A DNA stretch of 64,000 nucleotides from Lunularia cruciata (Eukaryota > Streptophyta > Marchantiopsida > Lunulariales > Lunulariaceae), in assembly GCA_948567375.1 (NCBI GenBank), contig OX419756.1:26948552-27012551 (forward strand), read 5' to 3'. Positions within the stretch are counted from its first letter, which is position 1; every line of letters starts with the position of its first letter. Shown here piece by piece: positions 1-13,129 of this stretch. The position numbers and the translations under genes are program-made. The notes beneath the pieces were generated by a model. That model saw only the letters and a list, made by a program, of their open reading frames with translations, ran no database searches and had not been told where the DNA came from.

Positions 1-3000
1 ATCTCCTCTACCCAGGACCGGAATTGAAGCTTCACCGTCCTGGTCCCCTTCATGCTCTGGAAAGAGCTCGTTATGCAATGTGGGAGAAATACCTTCAACA
101 TGGTGCCAGGTGAGCTCCCAAAGACTGTCCCCACTCAAAGTACTTCTTTGTACAAGAACTCCACGATTATGCATGATGAGCAGCATATTCTTCAGCAGCT
201 CAGGTATCATCTCCTGAAGTTTGTCACTACCCTTGCCTCTGAGACGAGCATTCATATACATCTCCATGCGACTCAGTACAGCCAACCACATTGCCCGGAA
301 ACTTGGCAACTGCGAGAGCTGTGCTAAATACTGCAGGAAAATCTTGGTAAGGAACTTCATCGCGTTGAGCAGTGTGCCTTCCATGCCCCTATATTCTTTA
401 GGTGGATGTCTAAGGGCAACATCTAATAGATCATCCAGCATTACAAATATAACCTGGTCGAAGCATGGGGTCCATATCGTAGGAGGTAGATGGATGTTCT
501 CCACAGATGATACGCAACGCTGCAAGCAAAGAACGGCATGATTTCTGACATCTTCCCTCTGTTCTCCGCAAACTCTTCTTAGAACTGTGGCAAGCCTTAG
601 CCACATTTCTCCTAGCGCTTGTGTATCCACAACAGCATCATCCTTGGCCTCTGGCTTGAATGCGTCTTCCCCGCCTGCTCCCTTGGCTCCATCTGAACAA
701 AATGCGGCCCACTGGATTAAACAATTTACGGATTCCGCTAAGAGGTCCAACGCCCGAATAGACCTCTCGACTCCACCAACCCGAGCTTCAGCGAACGCAC
801 GGGCAGCATCGAGGCAAAGAACATAATTCGCTGGAGTCAAGTGAGCTCCATCAGCCATGATGAAACTGAGTGTTTCAAACCCAGGTCCAAACGCCTCGGG
901 ATGCCGGACAGTGCTGGCTAACAGTGACGACACAGTACGCCAACCCATGGGAGACTTGATGTGTCCTGCATTAGCCTTCACTAGTTGCATCATCTCCTGT
1001 GTTATGCGCTCGCAAAATGCCTCGGCCACGCGAGCATCGAGTTTCAGAAGAAGTTGAAGAGATCGTAAAAGCTCTTCTGCCAAGTCCTCTTTGTAAGGGA
1101 GCAATCGCTGGCAGATACGAAGCAGTCCAAACACTGCCTTCTCCACCAAAAGACCTGGAACCGTAGAAGTTTGGACAATGCTTGCCATATGCTCGTAAAC
1201 CATCACCCAGAGAAGCATGATTCGATCCCTGTTATTCAAGGTTATGGCTATGAGTAGCTCTAAGCAAAACACTGCTGTATCCTCGTCTTCTGGAGAGCTT
1301 CCGCCCTTGTGCGGCCTTCCAGCAGCCCAGATAAGGGCTCTCGCTAATTGCAGAAGTGACTCGGCTTGCAAGAACTTGCTGTCTGAGAAGATATTGTCAA
1401 TGTGACAGGCTTCAATAGTTCGGAGGGTCCTTTGGTGGGCAGCGAGTTGCTGCTCGGTGGGTTGGGACCTGGGTTCATCAACGTCGAGCGAAAGGAGCTG
1501 ACTGAATCTACTCATTAAGCCTGTTGAACGGCGCCTGGCTCCAGCAGACGGAATTACGGCAAGAGATAGATTACCCGACATGACTCTACCCTGACCAGAG
1601 TCTACACCCGCTTCCGCATCATCGGTAGCATCACTTGCTACCCTTGCCGGCAATAGACCTAACTTGTGCAGGCGAAGTATACAATCTAGGATATTTCGCC
1701 ACCCAGTCCGGACATAATCTCCCCATTTATTGGCAATGGTGAAGACTGTGACGGCAGCCATGCGTGCTTTCGTGTTATCACCAAAAGCCACCAATGGTTC
1801 TTCTGCTGATGCTGTGGGATTCAAAAGCGTTGTGAATTTGCAAAGAGAAACAACAAGATCATCCAGGACATCTTCCAACCGGTGGCTAGCTGAAATTTTT
1901 GCGACAGCCAGAAAGCCATCCACGCATGATCTCAGAACATCCTCATCCTCCGCATGATCGAAAACCACCGAAATAGCAGCAATTGTGGGCCCTGATATGA
2001 TAGCGAACATGTCGTGATCCAGAAGCGGCCGAGAGTCGCACTTGATATACGGAGTGGAGGATCGAGACCTTCGCATGAGATCTACCCACCGACTGTGAGT
2101 CATTTCTGGCACTCCTGCACCATTGTCGTACGAGATGCGGATCTCGTTTCTGGCAATTGAATGATATAGCTCAGCAAGCATCTCCCGCGGAAGATCTTGC
2201 TTCCCATTTATGCCCCGATTGTTTCTTATGAAATCCTCTTCCGTCATTTTTTTCTTCACCTGTGGATTATGCAGATCTGTATTCAATATGATTATCGAAT
2301 AAGCAAGTGTGAAGGCAGCATCTTCGTTAGCAAAGACCATAGGGGACTGCTCGTAGTATCTTTGGGCAAACGCTTCCAGGACTCTCTGGATCTTCTGTGC
2401 TTCGCCAGGCAACCGGAAGCTTTCCAAAAACGTCCGTAAAGCGGCATCCAGACTCATGTCACTGAAGTCAAACGTTTTGGCTAATTCATGGAGAACTTGC
2501 ACACAAAAGTCATCGTGATCACCAAGAAAGTCACCTAGAAGCCTTTTATCCAAACCAGTTGTGTACCGGAAAAAACATGCCACGCTCTTGGGATCAAGGT
2601 TTTTAGGTAGAAGTCGAATTCCTTGAAGAAATTCCAGTCCTTTCTTTGGATCCCTGTTGAAATGATCAGCCCCTATCATCAACCTGCGCTTGATATATTT
2701 TTGTCGCCTGACAAACTCCACCCAACATACGGAATCCGAGTAACTTGGGCATTTCAGCGTCCAGAATGGAACAAAATCTGGAGCATCTGTATAGTTCACC
2801 ATTTCCAGCTGAGGTGTAACGGGCAGTGAATCTATCCTGTCCGCCATACTATGAATCACAGCAAGAAGCCCCTCTAGAGCCAGTACATGCATGGCTGACA
2901 GAGGGCCACTTACTGGGAAGGCACTCTTTGACAGCAGATTTCCAATATCCTCAAAAGCGTTGCTGCAAATGATGTCACAGTCGAAATTTGCGTACATCTC

Positions 3001-5024
3001 CGCCATGAAAGTGGGCTGCCGACAGAAGTCTACCAAGGCTTCCATGGCAACCTCTTGCTGTTGGTAGCCTCCATACTTGCCCTGTGCCAGCCGTATGATG
3101 ACATACACAAAGAAGGCCTCTATTTGAAGCTTTAAGAATGTACCTAGGTGATGATACAGATTAAGAACTATACTGCAGACCATGGACAACACGGGAGGGG
3201 TAAACGATAGTCCCATTTGCATTAGGTTCCGGAAGAGTTCATCCTGTACAAGGGCCAGCAGCTTCGGATGGTAACCGAAGGAACGTCCCCCAAGTTCAAT
3301 GGCAGTATTGATCAAGCCTAGAGCAAACAGAGGTACCTCCTCATCGCTGGCAAGTAGACTGTGCCCAGGACCTGCAGGATCTGTGATGTTCAGCAAAGAG
3401 CATAAAAAATGAAATATCTCCACCATACAAGGCACGCCATAGGGTTCCATTGCAGGTGATCCATCCTTATAAGACTTGTCTTGATCTGCCTTATTAGCTA
3501 CCACCAGTGCCATTTTCTCTCTGCTTGGCGGTCGAGGGGGCTTCCTAGGAACAGCATCCTCAGCTTGCGAATCAGCCTCTAACCTCTCCACTTCTTTGGA
3601 ATATCCATCTTCTCCGGAGCCACCATTCGAAGAAGAGGCATTCGCTGCAGCATTCCTCAGGCACTCGTCAGTGGAATTTCTCTGCGATGGCAAACATCCG
3701 TGTCAGAAATCGGGACCAAGATACTACAGGTTATGTATCCTGGATAGTGTATTCGCAGTGTGAAACTCCAACATTTGAGTAAACATCCAGAACTTCTGAC
3801 TTCCGGTTTCCATGACATTATTGCGTAATGGAATACAGAACACGTTGTAAACAACCAGGTCCCGTGATATTATCTTCAACCTTCCCCGTAGACAGTGAGA
3901 ACACAGTTACCAGGAAAAAACCTTTCAGTGGAGTTCTTCAGAGGAATAAACATTTCAAAGATGAGTCATCGTTTCACATTGGCCGTTTGCATTGATTGTT
4001 AGTTCCGTCCATCAATAATCTGTTATGGCTTATCTATCCGCATAAGCCCGAGATTCCACGCGCTGTATCAAACGTACCTTTAGAAAACAATATTATACCG
4101 CCGCCCTGCTAGAAGTTTACTGCGGGCTTCAGAACTACTACTAGAGAGGACCCCCGAATCAATTTTAGAACACAAGTGGAGCGGAGAAAGAAGAACACGC
4201 TCGGAGAAACCAAATGCAAAAGGAGAGGGAGGGAAAAGTACATGAGGAGCAGCTTCAATGTTGCCATTTCCTGTGGCCTCAGCATCACTCAAAACCTCAG
4301 GATTTGGATCGAGATCCGGCAAGTGAGAAAATATTGTCCTGACAAGCTCATGCATAGTATGACGGGCAGTTCGTTGCAAAAGCTCTCCTTTGCTGCCTGC
4401 TTGATGAACCACTCTGAAGCAAGTGTTTACAACAACACACACGTCTCTGTTGCTCAAAACGAGCCCTGCCCCACACTTCATACAAGCCAGAAGAACTTGT
4501 AAGATCTTCATCAATACTACTTCTTCCGACGCTGGATCCGTAACCTCGAAACGACAACTGGTGACTGCATCCACAATTCCATGGATAGCCTCCTCCACAA
4601 AAACGGTTTTGACATCAATAACCTCTAGGGTAAGGATTTTGTAAACTGCAGAAAGCGCAACTCCCGTGATAGGTGCTCCTGTCTCATCAGATCTGATCAC
4701 GTCCAAGAAAGGGGAGAGGTAGAATGAGGGATTCACGGATTGCCACCCTGGTAGTGAAGAAGATTGCCATGTGAAGATCTTCCGCCGAAGTGTCTTCAGA
4801 TTGCGTATCAGAGAATGTTCCATAGGCTCGTCGGCCCCTGATATGTTCCACCCCCGCTGTGCCCATCGTGCATTCCTACGCATCACCGATAAAACTGCCC
4901 CGACCTCTGCATTCACCATACAAGCTAAAGCTCCTGCAGTTCTCACTCTCGTTCTTCCTGTGACCTCATTTGCTCCATCTGCCGTCGGAGACGACCCGAG
5001 CTGACTATGCGTAGATCGTCCCAT
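1..5024 (-). CDS. GNOM: GNOM/GBF1-class large ARF guanine-nucleotide exchange factor (C-terminus cut by window edge)
   Basis: Activates ARF GTPases by GDP/GTP exchange on Golgi or endosomal membranes to start vesicle coat assembly. Two exons fit: 5024-4242 (residues 1-261) and 3681-1 (residues 262-1488, open to the window edge). The intron 4241-3682 has GT and AG ends and phase 0. Start 5024 is chosen over the in-frame ATG at 5075 because MGRS resembles the start of plant GNOM. Visible domains: DCB (DETGAPITGVALSAVYKIL, residues about 30-235), HUS with the box NFDCD at 493-497, Sec7 at about 600-765 with the loop FRLPGEAQKI and catalytic Glu688, then HDS repeats ending near GDSLWELTW. Arabidopsis GNOM has 1451 residues, so probably only a few codons are missing at the left edge. 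Odd point: residue 726, methionine in GNOM, is isoleucine. Exon 2 shows no stop or frameshift at the points checked. The exon-1 donor is the least certain boundary. Whether this is GNOM or GNL1 by function is open. Confidence 0.95.
3682..4241 (-). other. Intron of the GNOM-class gene
   Basis: On the minus strand the intron starts GTACTT after a CAT codon and ends CAG before AGAAATTCC. It joins the DCB-side linker to the HUS part in phase 0. A downstream GTACGT near 4073-4078 is a better-looking donor, but the open frame reaches a stop (4080-4082) before it, so it cannot be used in this frame. The junction lies in a poorly conserved linker, so its exact place is inferred. Confidence 0.6.
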
Positions 5025-5651
5025 TTTTGCCACACCAACTCGCTCCCACTCTTTCCCTCTATCCCTATCCAGCACCCCGCCTTCCCATCCTCAATGCAAC
5101 CGCCTCCAATTGACTAATTCTACTAACTCAACACGAGTGCAAAAAGTACGATGTCGAAATTATCCAGATCGATCGCTTCAACCCCCCAGGCGACCAAAAC
5201 TCAGATTGCATTCACTTGCTCCACACTCCTCACTCTTCCGATTGCCCTAATTCCCCTGTCCACCTTAATTTCCTCAACCATCCGATCGAGTATCCTGCAT
5301 ACACAAGCATTTCACCCCTTGAAAAAAGCTCAAAGACGATTGCACCAGCGATCGAAAATACGAGTTCGTCAGTCAAGCCATAAACTATGTAACATCATCC
5401 GAAGAGCTCCTCCTCCTCGGCTTCCCCCAGGCCAGCCTAATCGATTGCCACCCGGTCCGACAAAGCAAGGCAGCGAGCGAGAGGAAAAATCCACTCTCCC
5501 TTCTCCACTACCCTACTCCTGGTACCCCACCACTTTCTCTCCCTCTCGCTTCTGCTCCTCCTACTCTGCTCCTCTGCGCGGGGAAACGCACGACACAACC
5601 CCAAAACTTCGACACATTCACAAGCACTACTACTCGGGTAACCCCCACTGA
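5025..5651 (-). promoter_or_regulatory. 5' leader and promoter region of the GNOM-class gene
   Basis: This GC-richer flank is pyrimidine-rich on the plus strand and therefore purine-rich in the sense of the gene. GC content falls sharply after about 5800. A plus-strand open frame (5151-5651, 166 codons, rich in Ser, Thr, Pro and Arg) lies here. It has no recognisable domain and is most likely a chance frame in the leader or promoter. No convincing TATA box was picked out. Confidence 0.4.
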
Positions 5652-6303
5652 CGGACGAGGTCCAAATCCGTCATACCATAGTACATCCGTGGGGTAACCA
5701 CCTAAGTTCGATTCACCAACCGCGTAAATTGGTCAGAGGCCCTGCTTAGAATCCGGCATCTCGTCTTCTCAGACTCGAGGATGGTTTTAGAGAAAAATCG
5801 GGGGTATTAACGTAGTGATTTCATCACTTTTCCTGAGTTATTTTCTCTGAAAGTCTATGATTCAATCCTATACTATATAGTTATGATCCATCACTTTGTT
5901 ACGTGAGTTTTATAAAATGTTATCTTAAAATATAATATTTTACATAACTGCGATTTAATTTATTTCGTATCTTATCAGGGCTCCAAGCTAGTTATCGTCC
6001 TTGCTTAAGTAAGAAGCAATTAAAAAACGCTTGCTATTTGGGAAGGAACTGCCATAGGCATTTCCTTTCCGACTATCGGATGCATACCAATATTGCATCT
6101 CGAATGCAGCCTTGACGAGATGCACCAACGCGTGTGTAAAGCTCACTAAAAGTATCACTCTCCTAAAAACTACGATTTCTAAGAGTGATTGCTGCAAATG
6201 GAAACCACCGGAATTCTCTACAGCTTCTGCATTTACCCGGTCCATCAACAATAACTGTATATACTACAAATATTTGCAAAACAGATAGTGAATTTGACAC
6301 CTA
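5652..6303. other. AT-rich intergenic spacer
   Basis: No gene or RNA recognised. An 87-codon minus-strand frame at 5988-6251 resembles nothing known. Confidence 0.5.
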
Positions 6304-6978
6304 TAGGATCACAGATGTAGAGAATTCATAAATGCACATAGAATTAATAAATGCATATCCTTCCGCTTTCTCTTTCTCTTACTGATCTTGATCCGCAAGT
6401 CAACTTTTGCATTGCACCTTATCAAAGGATACATCTTCTATCTATGTGGCAATCCACATAGATACACAAATCTCTCTCATAAATAAATAAATATATATAT
6501 ATAGAAAAATAAAACCACTTAAGATAATAAGAAGGATGGGAAGTACCTCATCGACCTCTCTAATGTATAAATGGGGAACTTGCTTCGTATAATTCTGTAA
6601 GTAAATAATAGGAATCCCATGTACAAGTTGCATGAGAAATACTATACTGCTATACAATAGTATGTATGGGGTGATTGAGGCTACATCTGTGATCCTACCT
6701 TCTATCTATGTGGCAATCCACATAGATACACAAATCTCTCACATAAATATATTTATTTATTTATTTATTTATTTATTTATATTTATAAAAAAAGACCACG
6801 TAAGATAATAAGAAGGATGGGAAGTACCTCATCGACCTCTCTAATGTATATATGGGGAACTTGCTTCGTATAATTCTGTAAGTAAATAATAGGAATCCCA
6901 TGTACAAGTTGCATGAGAAATACTATACTGCTATACAATAGTATGTATGGGGTGATTGAGGCTACATCTGTGATCCTA
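6304..6978. mobile_element. MITE-like element with 17-bp perfect terminal inverted repeats and an internally duplicated body
   Basis: The left end TAGGATCACAGATGTAG (6304-6320) is the exact inverse complement of the right end CTACATCTGTGATCCTA (6962-6978). A third copy of the right end lies at 6681-6697. The body is tandemly duplicated: 6435-6698 and 6699-6978 are nearly identical, differing mainly in an ATTT microsatellite in the second. Each unit starts near a perfect 10-bp-stem hairpin (ATCTATGTGG, loop CAAT, CCACATAGAT). There is no coding capacity. No clean target duplication was found, so the superfamily is unknown. Confidence 0.65.
6435..6978. repeat. Tandem duplication, two units of about 264 and 280 bp
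   Basis: The units begin at 6435 and 6699 and share long identical blocks (GGATGGGAAGTACCTCATCG, AATCCCATGTACAAGTTGCA). The near-identity implies a recent duplication. The second unit has an expanded (ATTT)n run at about 6747-6780. Confidence 0.85.
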
Positions 6979-7723
6979 CCGTCTCACGATTCATCTTTTC
7001 ATTTCTTGCCAATCTTGAATGCTGAGTCAACCACAACTTCTGTATTTATTTTAGATAACTGTTTGATTGAGAACATGTCAAATCTTCATTAAAAACTATG
7101 ACTGTTTTATTTGCGCACTCATTGTATGAATGCTCATACTCCTCCTGTTTACGTATATACTTAAAGACAACTTTTGAATATGATGAATACCGTTAAGACA
7201 TACACTTTATGCACGAAAAAGATATATACAGATCAGTGTTATAAAAAACTTTTGTTTGGCATTACAAGTTTAAAGTATGGTAATTACAGATAAGCATGAT
7301 AATCATGTTTAATTACCATAATTAAGTAGAAATTACCAATAATGCAGGATATTATGAACAAGTAAAAGCTTGCAAATATAAAGAATATTCTTTAAAAGAA
7401 CTTTATTCTAGGGTAGGAAAGTTGGATACGGATTGAACAAGTGTCAAAATAATGATTATTAATGGTAGATAATTGTTGAATATCCTACTGAAGTCCAGAA
7501 ATAATAACAGTATAAATTGGAATTTTAATAAATATATTAAATTATGGATTTTATACACTTATTTTATTAATATGTCCAATTAAAATAAATTAAAAACTTA
7601 TATGCTCTATATTTATAGAGGTTACTTGATTAGATAATTAAAAAACTACTACTACAAAAATACAAACTACAAAATAACTACTAAATAAATAATTTAGTAG
7701 TTATTTTTGAATAAAATGCAAGT

Positions 7724-7797
<74 letters not shown>

Positions 7798-8339
7798 CTC
7801 TCTCTCTCTCTCTCTCTTTTTGAATCAAATTAAAGTATATTAACTAGCTCCTTACCCAATGTTATTCTTTATGATATAGATAATAATATTACTTTATTTA
7901 TATAATTTATTTTATGATAGGTATATTAAATGATATAAAATAGTAAGAAAAAATAATTAAATTCATTTGACTGTACTCTAGGGGTATTTTAATTTTCAGA
8001 TTCTCTAAGCTTTGTTAAGCAAAATTTTATGATATTTTAGATTTATTAATTATGTTATTCAAAGTAGCTTATTCTATCTAAGCTGCATGTTTTTTCTTTA
8101 TTGGAAAATGGATTTATGCATTTACAAACTAACAATGTGTGACATTAATTTATTGGCCAAGTATATATTAATCTTGGCCAGATAATTATTTGACCTCATA
8201 AATTACCTTAGTTTTAGACTATTTTATGTTATATTATGTTTATTTACCATAGTGTCTCGATAGAAGCATTCATTATAATATATGCATAGGTATATACTTT
8301 ACTATGTTGGTTTTTGTAACCTAATATCAACCAACATGT
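6979..8339. other. AT-rich spacer with a long microsatellite
   Basis: Low-complexity, strongly AT-rich sequence with no gene, RNA gene or clear repeat copy recognised apart from the dinucleotide tract at 7726-7817. Confidence 0.6.
7726..7817. repeat. Compound microsatellite (AT)n followed by (TC)n
   Basis: An uninterrupted AT/TA run to about 7792 is followed by a TC run to about 7817. Confidence 0.97.
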
Positions 8340-11300
8340 GATATAATGGTAAGTAATAGATTGTTCTCTTGAGGAGATGGGTTAGAAGTGACTAGTATCA
8401 AACGAAAGTATCAATATCTTGTGCTTTGTTTATTATTATGTGTTTAGCCTTTTGGATATGAATTATTCCCAAAGGAGGAGTCTAGTATCACCCTTTGTGG
8501 TACATTGCAAGAAAAGGAAAAACTAATATCACTTTCACTACAAGTAAATTCTAAGTTAATTATGAAGGATCACTCAACCTTAAAGGCCACTCAGGTAACT
8601 AAGTACCAACCAAATGATAGTAAATTTTGCAAGAACAAGTTTTTCCCTTGAGGATACAAATTAGAAACGAGTAAAAGTGAAGAGAAAATGTCATTAAGTT
8701 GCACTTTGTTTATTGTTGCATATTTTACCTCTTGTGCAATAACTATTCCAAGAAGAAGGTAGTGTTGCTCCCATAGCACTCTATGGAAAAAGGGAAAACT
8801 AACAATCACTTCACTACAAGTAGGTTCCATGGAAGGCATGAAGGTGATGGTTCAATGCACTTTGAAGGCTGCTCCATCCCAAAGATATCCTTTTTGAAGG
8901 TTGCCTATTCCTTCTCAGATGCCACAACTCCAAAAAGTCTTGCGCATTGGCCTAATGTCTTTGTCTTCTATTTCTATGGTATTATCACTCATCCAACTCA
9001 TATATGATCCTTCAATATAGTGCCTTCTTCCTTTGGAACCCCAAGGATCACACACCCCATGCAAGTACAAATGTGCAAATGTCCTTATACACTCAAGCAC
9101 TTGTGTCTCTCTACTACAAAGGTTTCCTAATTGTTACTCAACAAAGATATTCATTGACATTCAAGTTGTAGGCAATCAAGAATAAAGAATGTAGAAATCT
9201 CTTGTTAAAATTTGATTAAAGATAGATGAGCTTGATTAACATTGGGCTCAAGCTTTTATGTACTTTCACCTACATAACTCCAACTAGATCTAAGAGTTGA
9301 AGTATTTTGAAGATCTTTTGATTACATCCACACTATACATTACTAATCTTATCTCCCTATCATATCTTATCCTTATCACATGTAGGTTAATTAGGTGTCT
9401 TACATGTGTTAGGGAAGGTGTTAGATCTTCCCTAAAGATAATTTGAAATTTACTCTCCTTCAGACTTACAACTCCAAAGATGAAAACTACAAAGGTTTGT
9501 ACGACTCCAAAATCCTCATGCACAAAATGTGTCTACCACTATAAAGGTCTTTGGCTACAACAAGTCTTTGGTCCAAAGGTATTTGGCTGAAATTATTACC
9601 AAGAACTACCTTTGCCTCTACATGTCCTACTAAGGAGGATAATTGACTCCTTGTACTCTATAGTTTCTACAAGAAGGGAGTTGGTAGACTCAATAAATTT
9701 CCAATAAAATTGCTCCTTGAGCTATATTATTAACCTATCAAGCTTCTCATTGCCATAAACCTTCCCTTCCAAGCTCTAGATGTGTAGCTTGAGTTTTTAA
9801 ATCTTGGTCTTTGCCATCCTTCCTTGGGCCACTTCCTCATGCATCTCCATAAATTGATCATGAATGTCCTCTAGTTGTTTAGGATGTTTGTCTTAAATGA
9901 GAAATTTTGTACTACTTGGAATTTTGGTGGTTATTTGTTCTACTTATTGAGTTTGATCCACTATCTACCCATGTTTCTCCTTCTTAAAAGTTGGCAACCA
10001 TCCCTTCCAATTTCACAATCACTTTGCTTTAATATTCACTAAATTGTAAGTCCATGTTCACCAAGTAAATATTGGCTTTCTCTAGCTCTCCTTGGATGCT
10101 CTCTATTCCTCATCCTTGCCTTCAACTGCTCGTTTTATGTTTGCTAATTACCTTTGGCTTTGAGCTGAAGAGATCTCAACTCTCCTTGCAATTTCCTAAG
10201 CTCCTCCCCTCTTGTTTCTTGATCTACAAAGCATTTTGAATCTTTGCCTTAAAGTTCTCATATAATAGTGTGTTTTCTTCTTAGCCTCCTCCTTTTATAG
10301 GTTTTTCATTCTCCTCACTTCCTCACTCAACTTCACTTGCTATGTTGTTGTGTTGTGTGCAACATGAAAACATAGCAAGTGAAGGTGAGTTTCTTAGTCA
10401 ATTAAAGGTAATCAAATGCTATTTATCTTTGTAATGTTGGAGTAGATTGTGTGGTGGATCCCATGGTTAAGTTATTGCCTTGTGAGAAATCTATGGATAT
10501 TCAAGTGATTGGACACATGGATTACAATCTTCTCCTTTTTCTATGGCTTTGATGTATATAAGCGGTGGAGACTTGATAGATCATTAATTGTTGTAGACTT
10601 ATGAGTCTTGAGTAGGAGACAAACATCAAAGTGTAATTTTATCCAATAATTGCAAAAGAGTGTGGAAGCTAGAGCTTTGAAGGGTAAGTTTTTATCAAGA
10701 GATGGTCCACACTCTTGATTTATCACTCCCAAATCCTTTTTTCATCAAGCTTCAGATTTTGCACTATGATCATTTTTTGCTTGGATGGTATGCATATTTT
10801 GGGTCTCCATTCAAGCAATGGTAATCTAAAACCCAGATCATATTATCCTCCATGTGCTTACTTATAGCAAGGTTTGGGACTTCACCATTTACATCCCTTT
10901 GTGGAAGAATAGTCAACAAATTTCATTCAAGGCCTTAAAGGTAGAGTTGTGGAGTCCATGTGTGAAAAGTATATATTTTTTAAGTGACAAAAATGCAAGA
11001 GTTTGAGGTCTAGCTTTTGGAGTTTGAAGTTTTTGACATTTCATAGACTTAAAGAATTGCATTATAGAAAGCAAGACCACAACTAGAGAGAAGAGACAAT
11101 AAACTATGGTGTGGAGATAAGAAATAGAAGATTTGAGTAACTTATGAGTTAACTTAACCATTTGGAAGATTCTAAAAGTTTTGTGATAGAGTTTGATGAT
11201 CTATCAATGGAGTTGGAGCTAAAGCAAGACTTTAATTATGTTGAGCTTAAGAAATATCATGTTTATTTTATCTAAATTTTGAAATGATTAATTGATATTG

Positions 11301-13129
11301 GAGTACTTGAAATTAAGGTATTGGGGTAGAGGTTATGATCAAGTTTGGGGTTTGGTCTGTTCTCAAGTTTTGATTTGAAATAACTCATAGATATTTCAAA
11401 TATTTTTTGTGGTTAAGTCTTGTAACTTTCTTTACTTTTTTTAAAAATTAATCAAAGAATTTAAGGTAATGTATCAAGTATACTTGGATCTATATAGCTC
11501 AAAAGTTAGCCCAACTTGGGAATTGATCCATACATAGAGATTAGGTGAAGATTCAAATATCAAACTTCATAAAGATGTAGAAAAGAGCAACAAAAATTAC
11601 AATGTAAAATCTGATTAGCTTAAGGTTTATAGATAGTGAGGTCTAATGCAACAAATAACTTGAAATATTGTAGTTTGATCCATGGAATTATTTTATCTCC
11701 AACTACAACTAAATGTCAATTCTCCATGTGAAGTTACGAGTGAAAGGATTGCAACTTGCTAGAGTGTTTCTTATTATTTACGTGAATCCTTGGGCAAAAT
11801 ATTTGGCCAAAATTGTGTAATCATGATGACTAGAGCATTGACTAGGGTTTTGAAATTCAAGTTTGAACAATGAAATTTGGCCAAGTTTGAGACCTTGTCA
11901 AGAGAGATGTAGTAGTCAAATTGAGAAATTTGATATCATTGGAAAGCTTATCTTGTAGGGTTTTTATTGAGTTCTAGAAGATTGGAATCAAATGTATTGG
12001 GAAAAAGTTATATTAGTCTAAGTCTTGTATAGATTTCCCCATTAAAAGGCATACAATTTCCTTATTTGGAGTACATGTTGGAATTAAATCTTGGAGTACA
12101 TATTAAGAGTAGCTCTTGGATAGAGCAAGGAGGCTCTCAAGCAAATATTTACTAAAATCATGGAGAGTTTTGCTAATTTTCTTGTGTTTGGATCCTCTCC
12201 ATACGTGCATGTTTGATTGTACATCCAATTGGTTGGGATTGGTGTGTATACATTATACTTAGGTTCCTCTCCTTGAAGTGTGCTATGTATGTTTCCTTAG
12301 TAATGTTGGAAGTGATGAAAAACAAACCAAGAAGTGTGTATTGTGATGATATGTTAGGTTCCACATTTCCCATACCCGATAGAAATAACATTGAAATTAA
12401 GGGTAAAAGTTTTTGGCAGTTTGAAAAACAAGTAGGTTCAACCTATCAACAATACATCTACATAAACCTCTCATCCATAGGTTCCAAAGCAAGGCACTTG
12501 GTGTGTTCCTAGAGAGAGAAAATAATAGTACAATACCATCTTTGTCAAAAAAGAGTTCTTATGTAATTTCCAAACACAAGAGATGTAGTTGATGACATTC
12601 TCATATAATTCTTTAGATGTGGGCATGATTTTCTCCATGAACTCCAAGGCTTACCCTATTAAGTGGATTGAAAAAATGGCATCCTTTGATATTGGGGCCT
12701 TAGTCTCTTGGATTGCTCCACTACACTCTCTTTGTGCTCATTGCCTTCATGCCATGATATGTACAAACACAACTTTAAAGGAAACTAAACTAGGTCTTCT
12801 CTTACAATCTCTACTTGCTCTTCTTTGAGGACATCGGCTTCTTGCTTGGAGCTAGGAGAGGCTTCAAGTTGATGCAATGTCTCTCCTTGGTATTTGGCCT
12901 GATTCTTGTCATTTTTGTCATGATTTGGGTTTGAAGTATATTGGGATCTTAGTACTTCTTCCTTCCCTCTAGTCTTGATACTAATCTGTACATTGTGAAG
13001 GACCTTTTTCTCCCTTTATATCTTTGGCTTCCTCCTCCAAGGACAAATCAATTACATATGGGTTCTTTCTTGGCCTCTTTGTTATTTCTTCCAATTGTGC
13101 ATGTGCGTACCTCTTCTTCTTCACAATAG
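8340..13129 (-). mobile_element. Decayed dispersed element with an antisense coiled-coil-like frame (copy 1)
   Basis: Several blocks recur elsewhere in the window. Sequence at 8340-8530, again at 8630-8830, and at 25190-25370 shares the order CTTGAGGATA, TTTGTTT, GTGGTACA/GTGCACA, CACTTTCA. Part of 9290-9530 recurs at 26925-27130 and inverted at 22830-23120. The minus-strand reading of 9550-10330 and 12830-13020 is Lys/Glu-rich like the coiled-coil frame read on the plus strand at 22140-22860. No intact frame survives and no reverse transcriptase was recognised. An LTR-like repeat with a heat-shock element borders it on the right (13130-13500). It may be a non-autonomous retroelement. That class is inference; the repetition is seen. 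Confidence 0.45.
10331..10384. repeat. Perfect 16-bp inverted repeat (hairpin)
   Basis: CTTCACTTGCTATGTT at 10331-10346 is exactly complementary to AACATAGCAAGTGAAG at 10369-10384, with a 22-nt loop. It lies at the end of the antisense Lys/Glu-rich block, so it may mark a fold-back rearrangement junction. Confidence 0.85.

Noticed and set aside
5151-5651. 166-codon plus-strand open frame divergent to the GNOM-class gene
   Set aside because: Low-complexity Ser/Thr/Pro/Arg composition, no domain, and located where the promoter and leader of the minus-strand gene must be.
7726-7817. (TA)n tract as a replication origin or scaffold attachment site
   Set aside because: Dinucleotide tracts are common in AT-rich plant spacers and nothing else here supports such a function.
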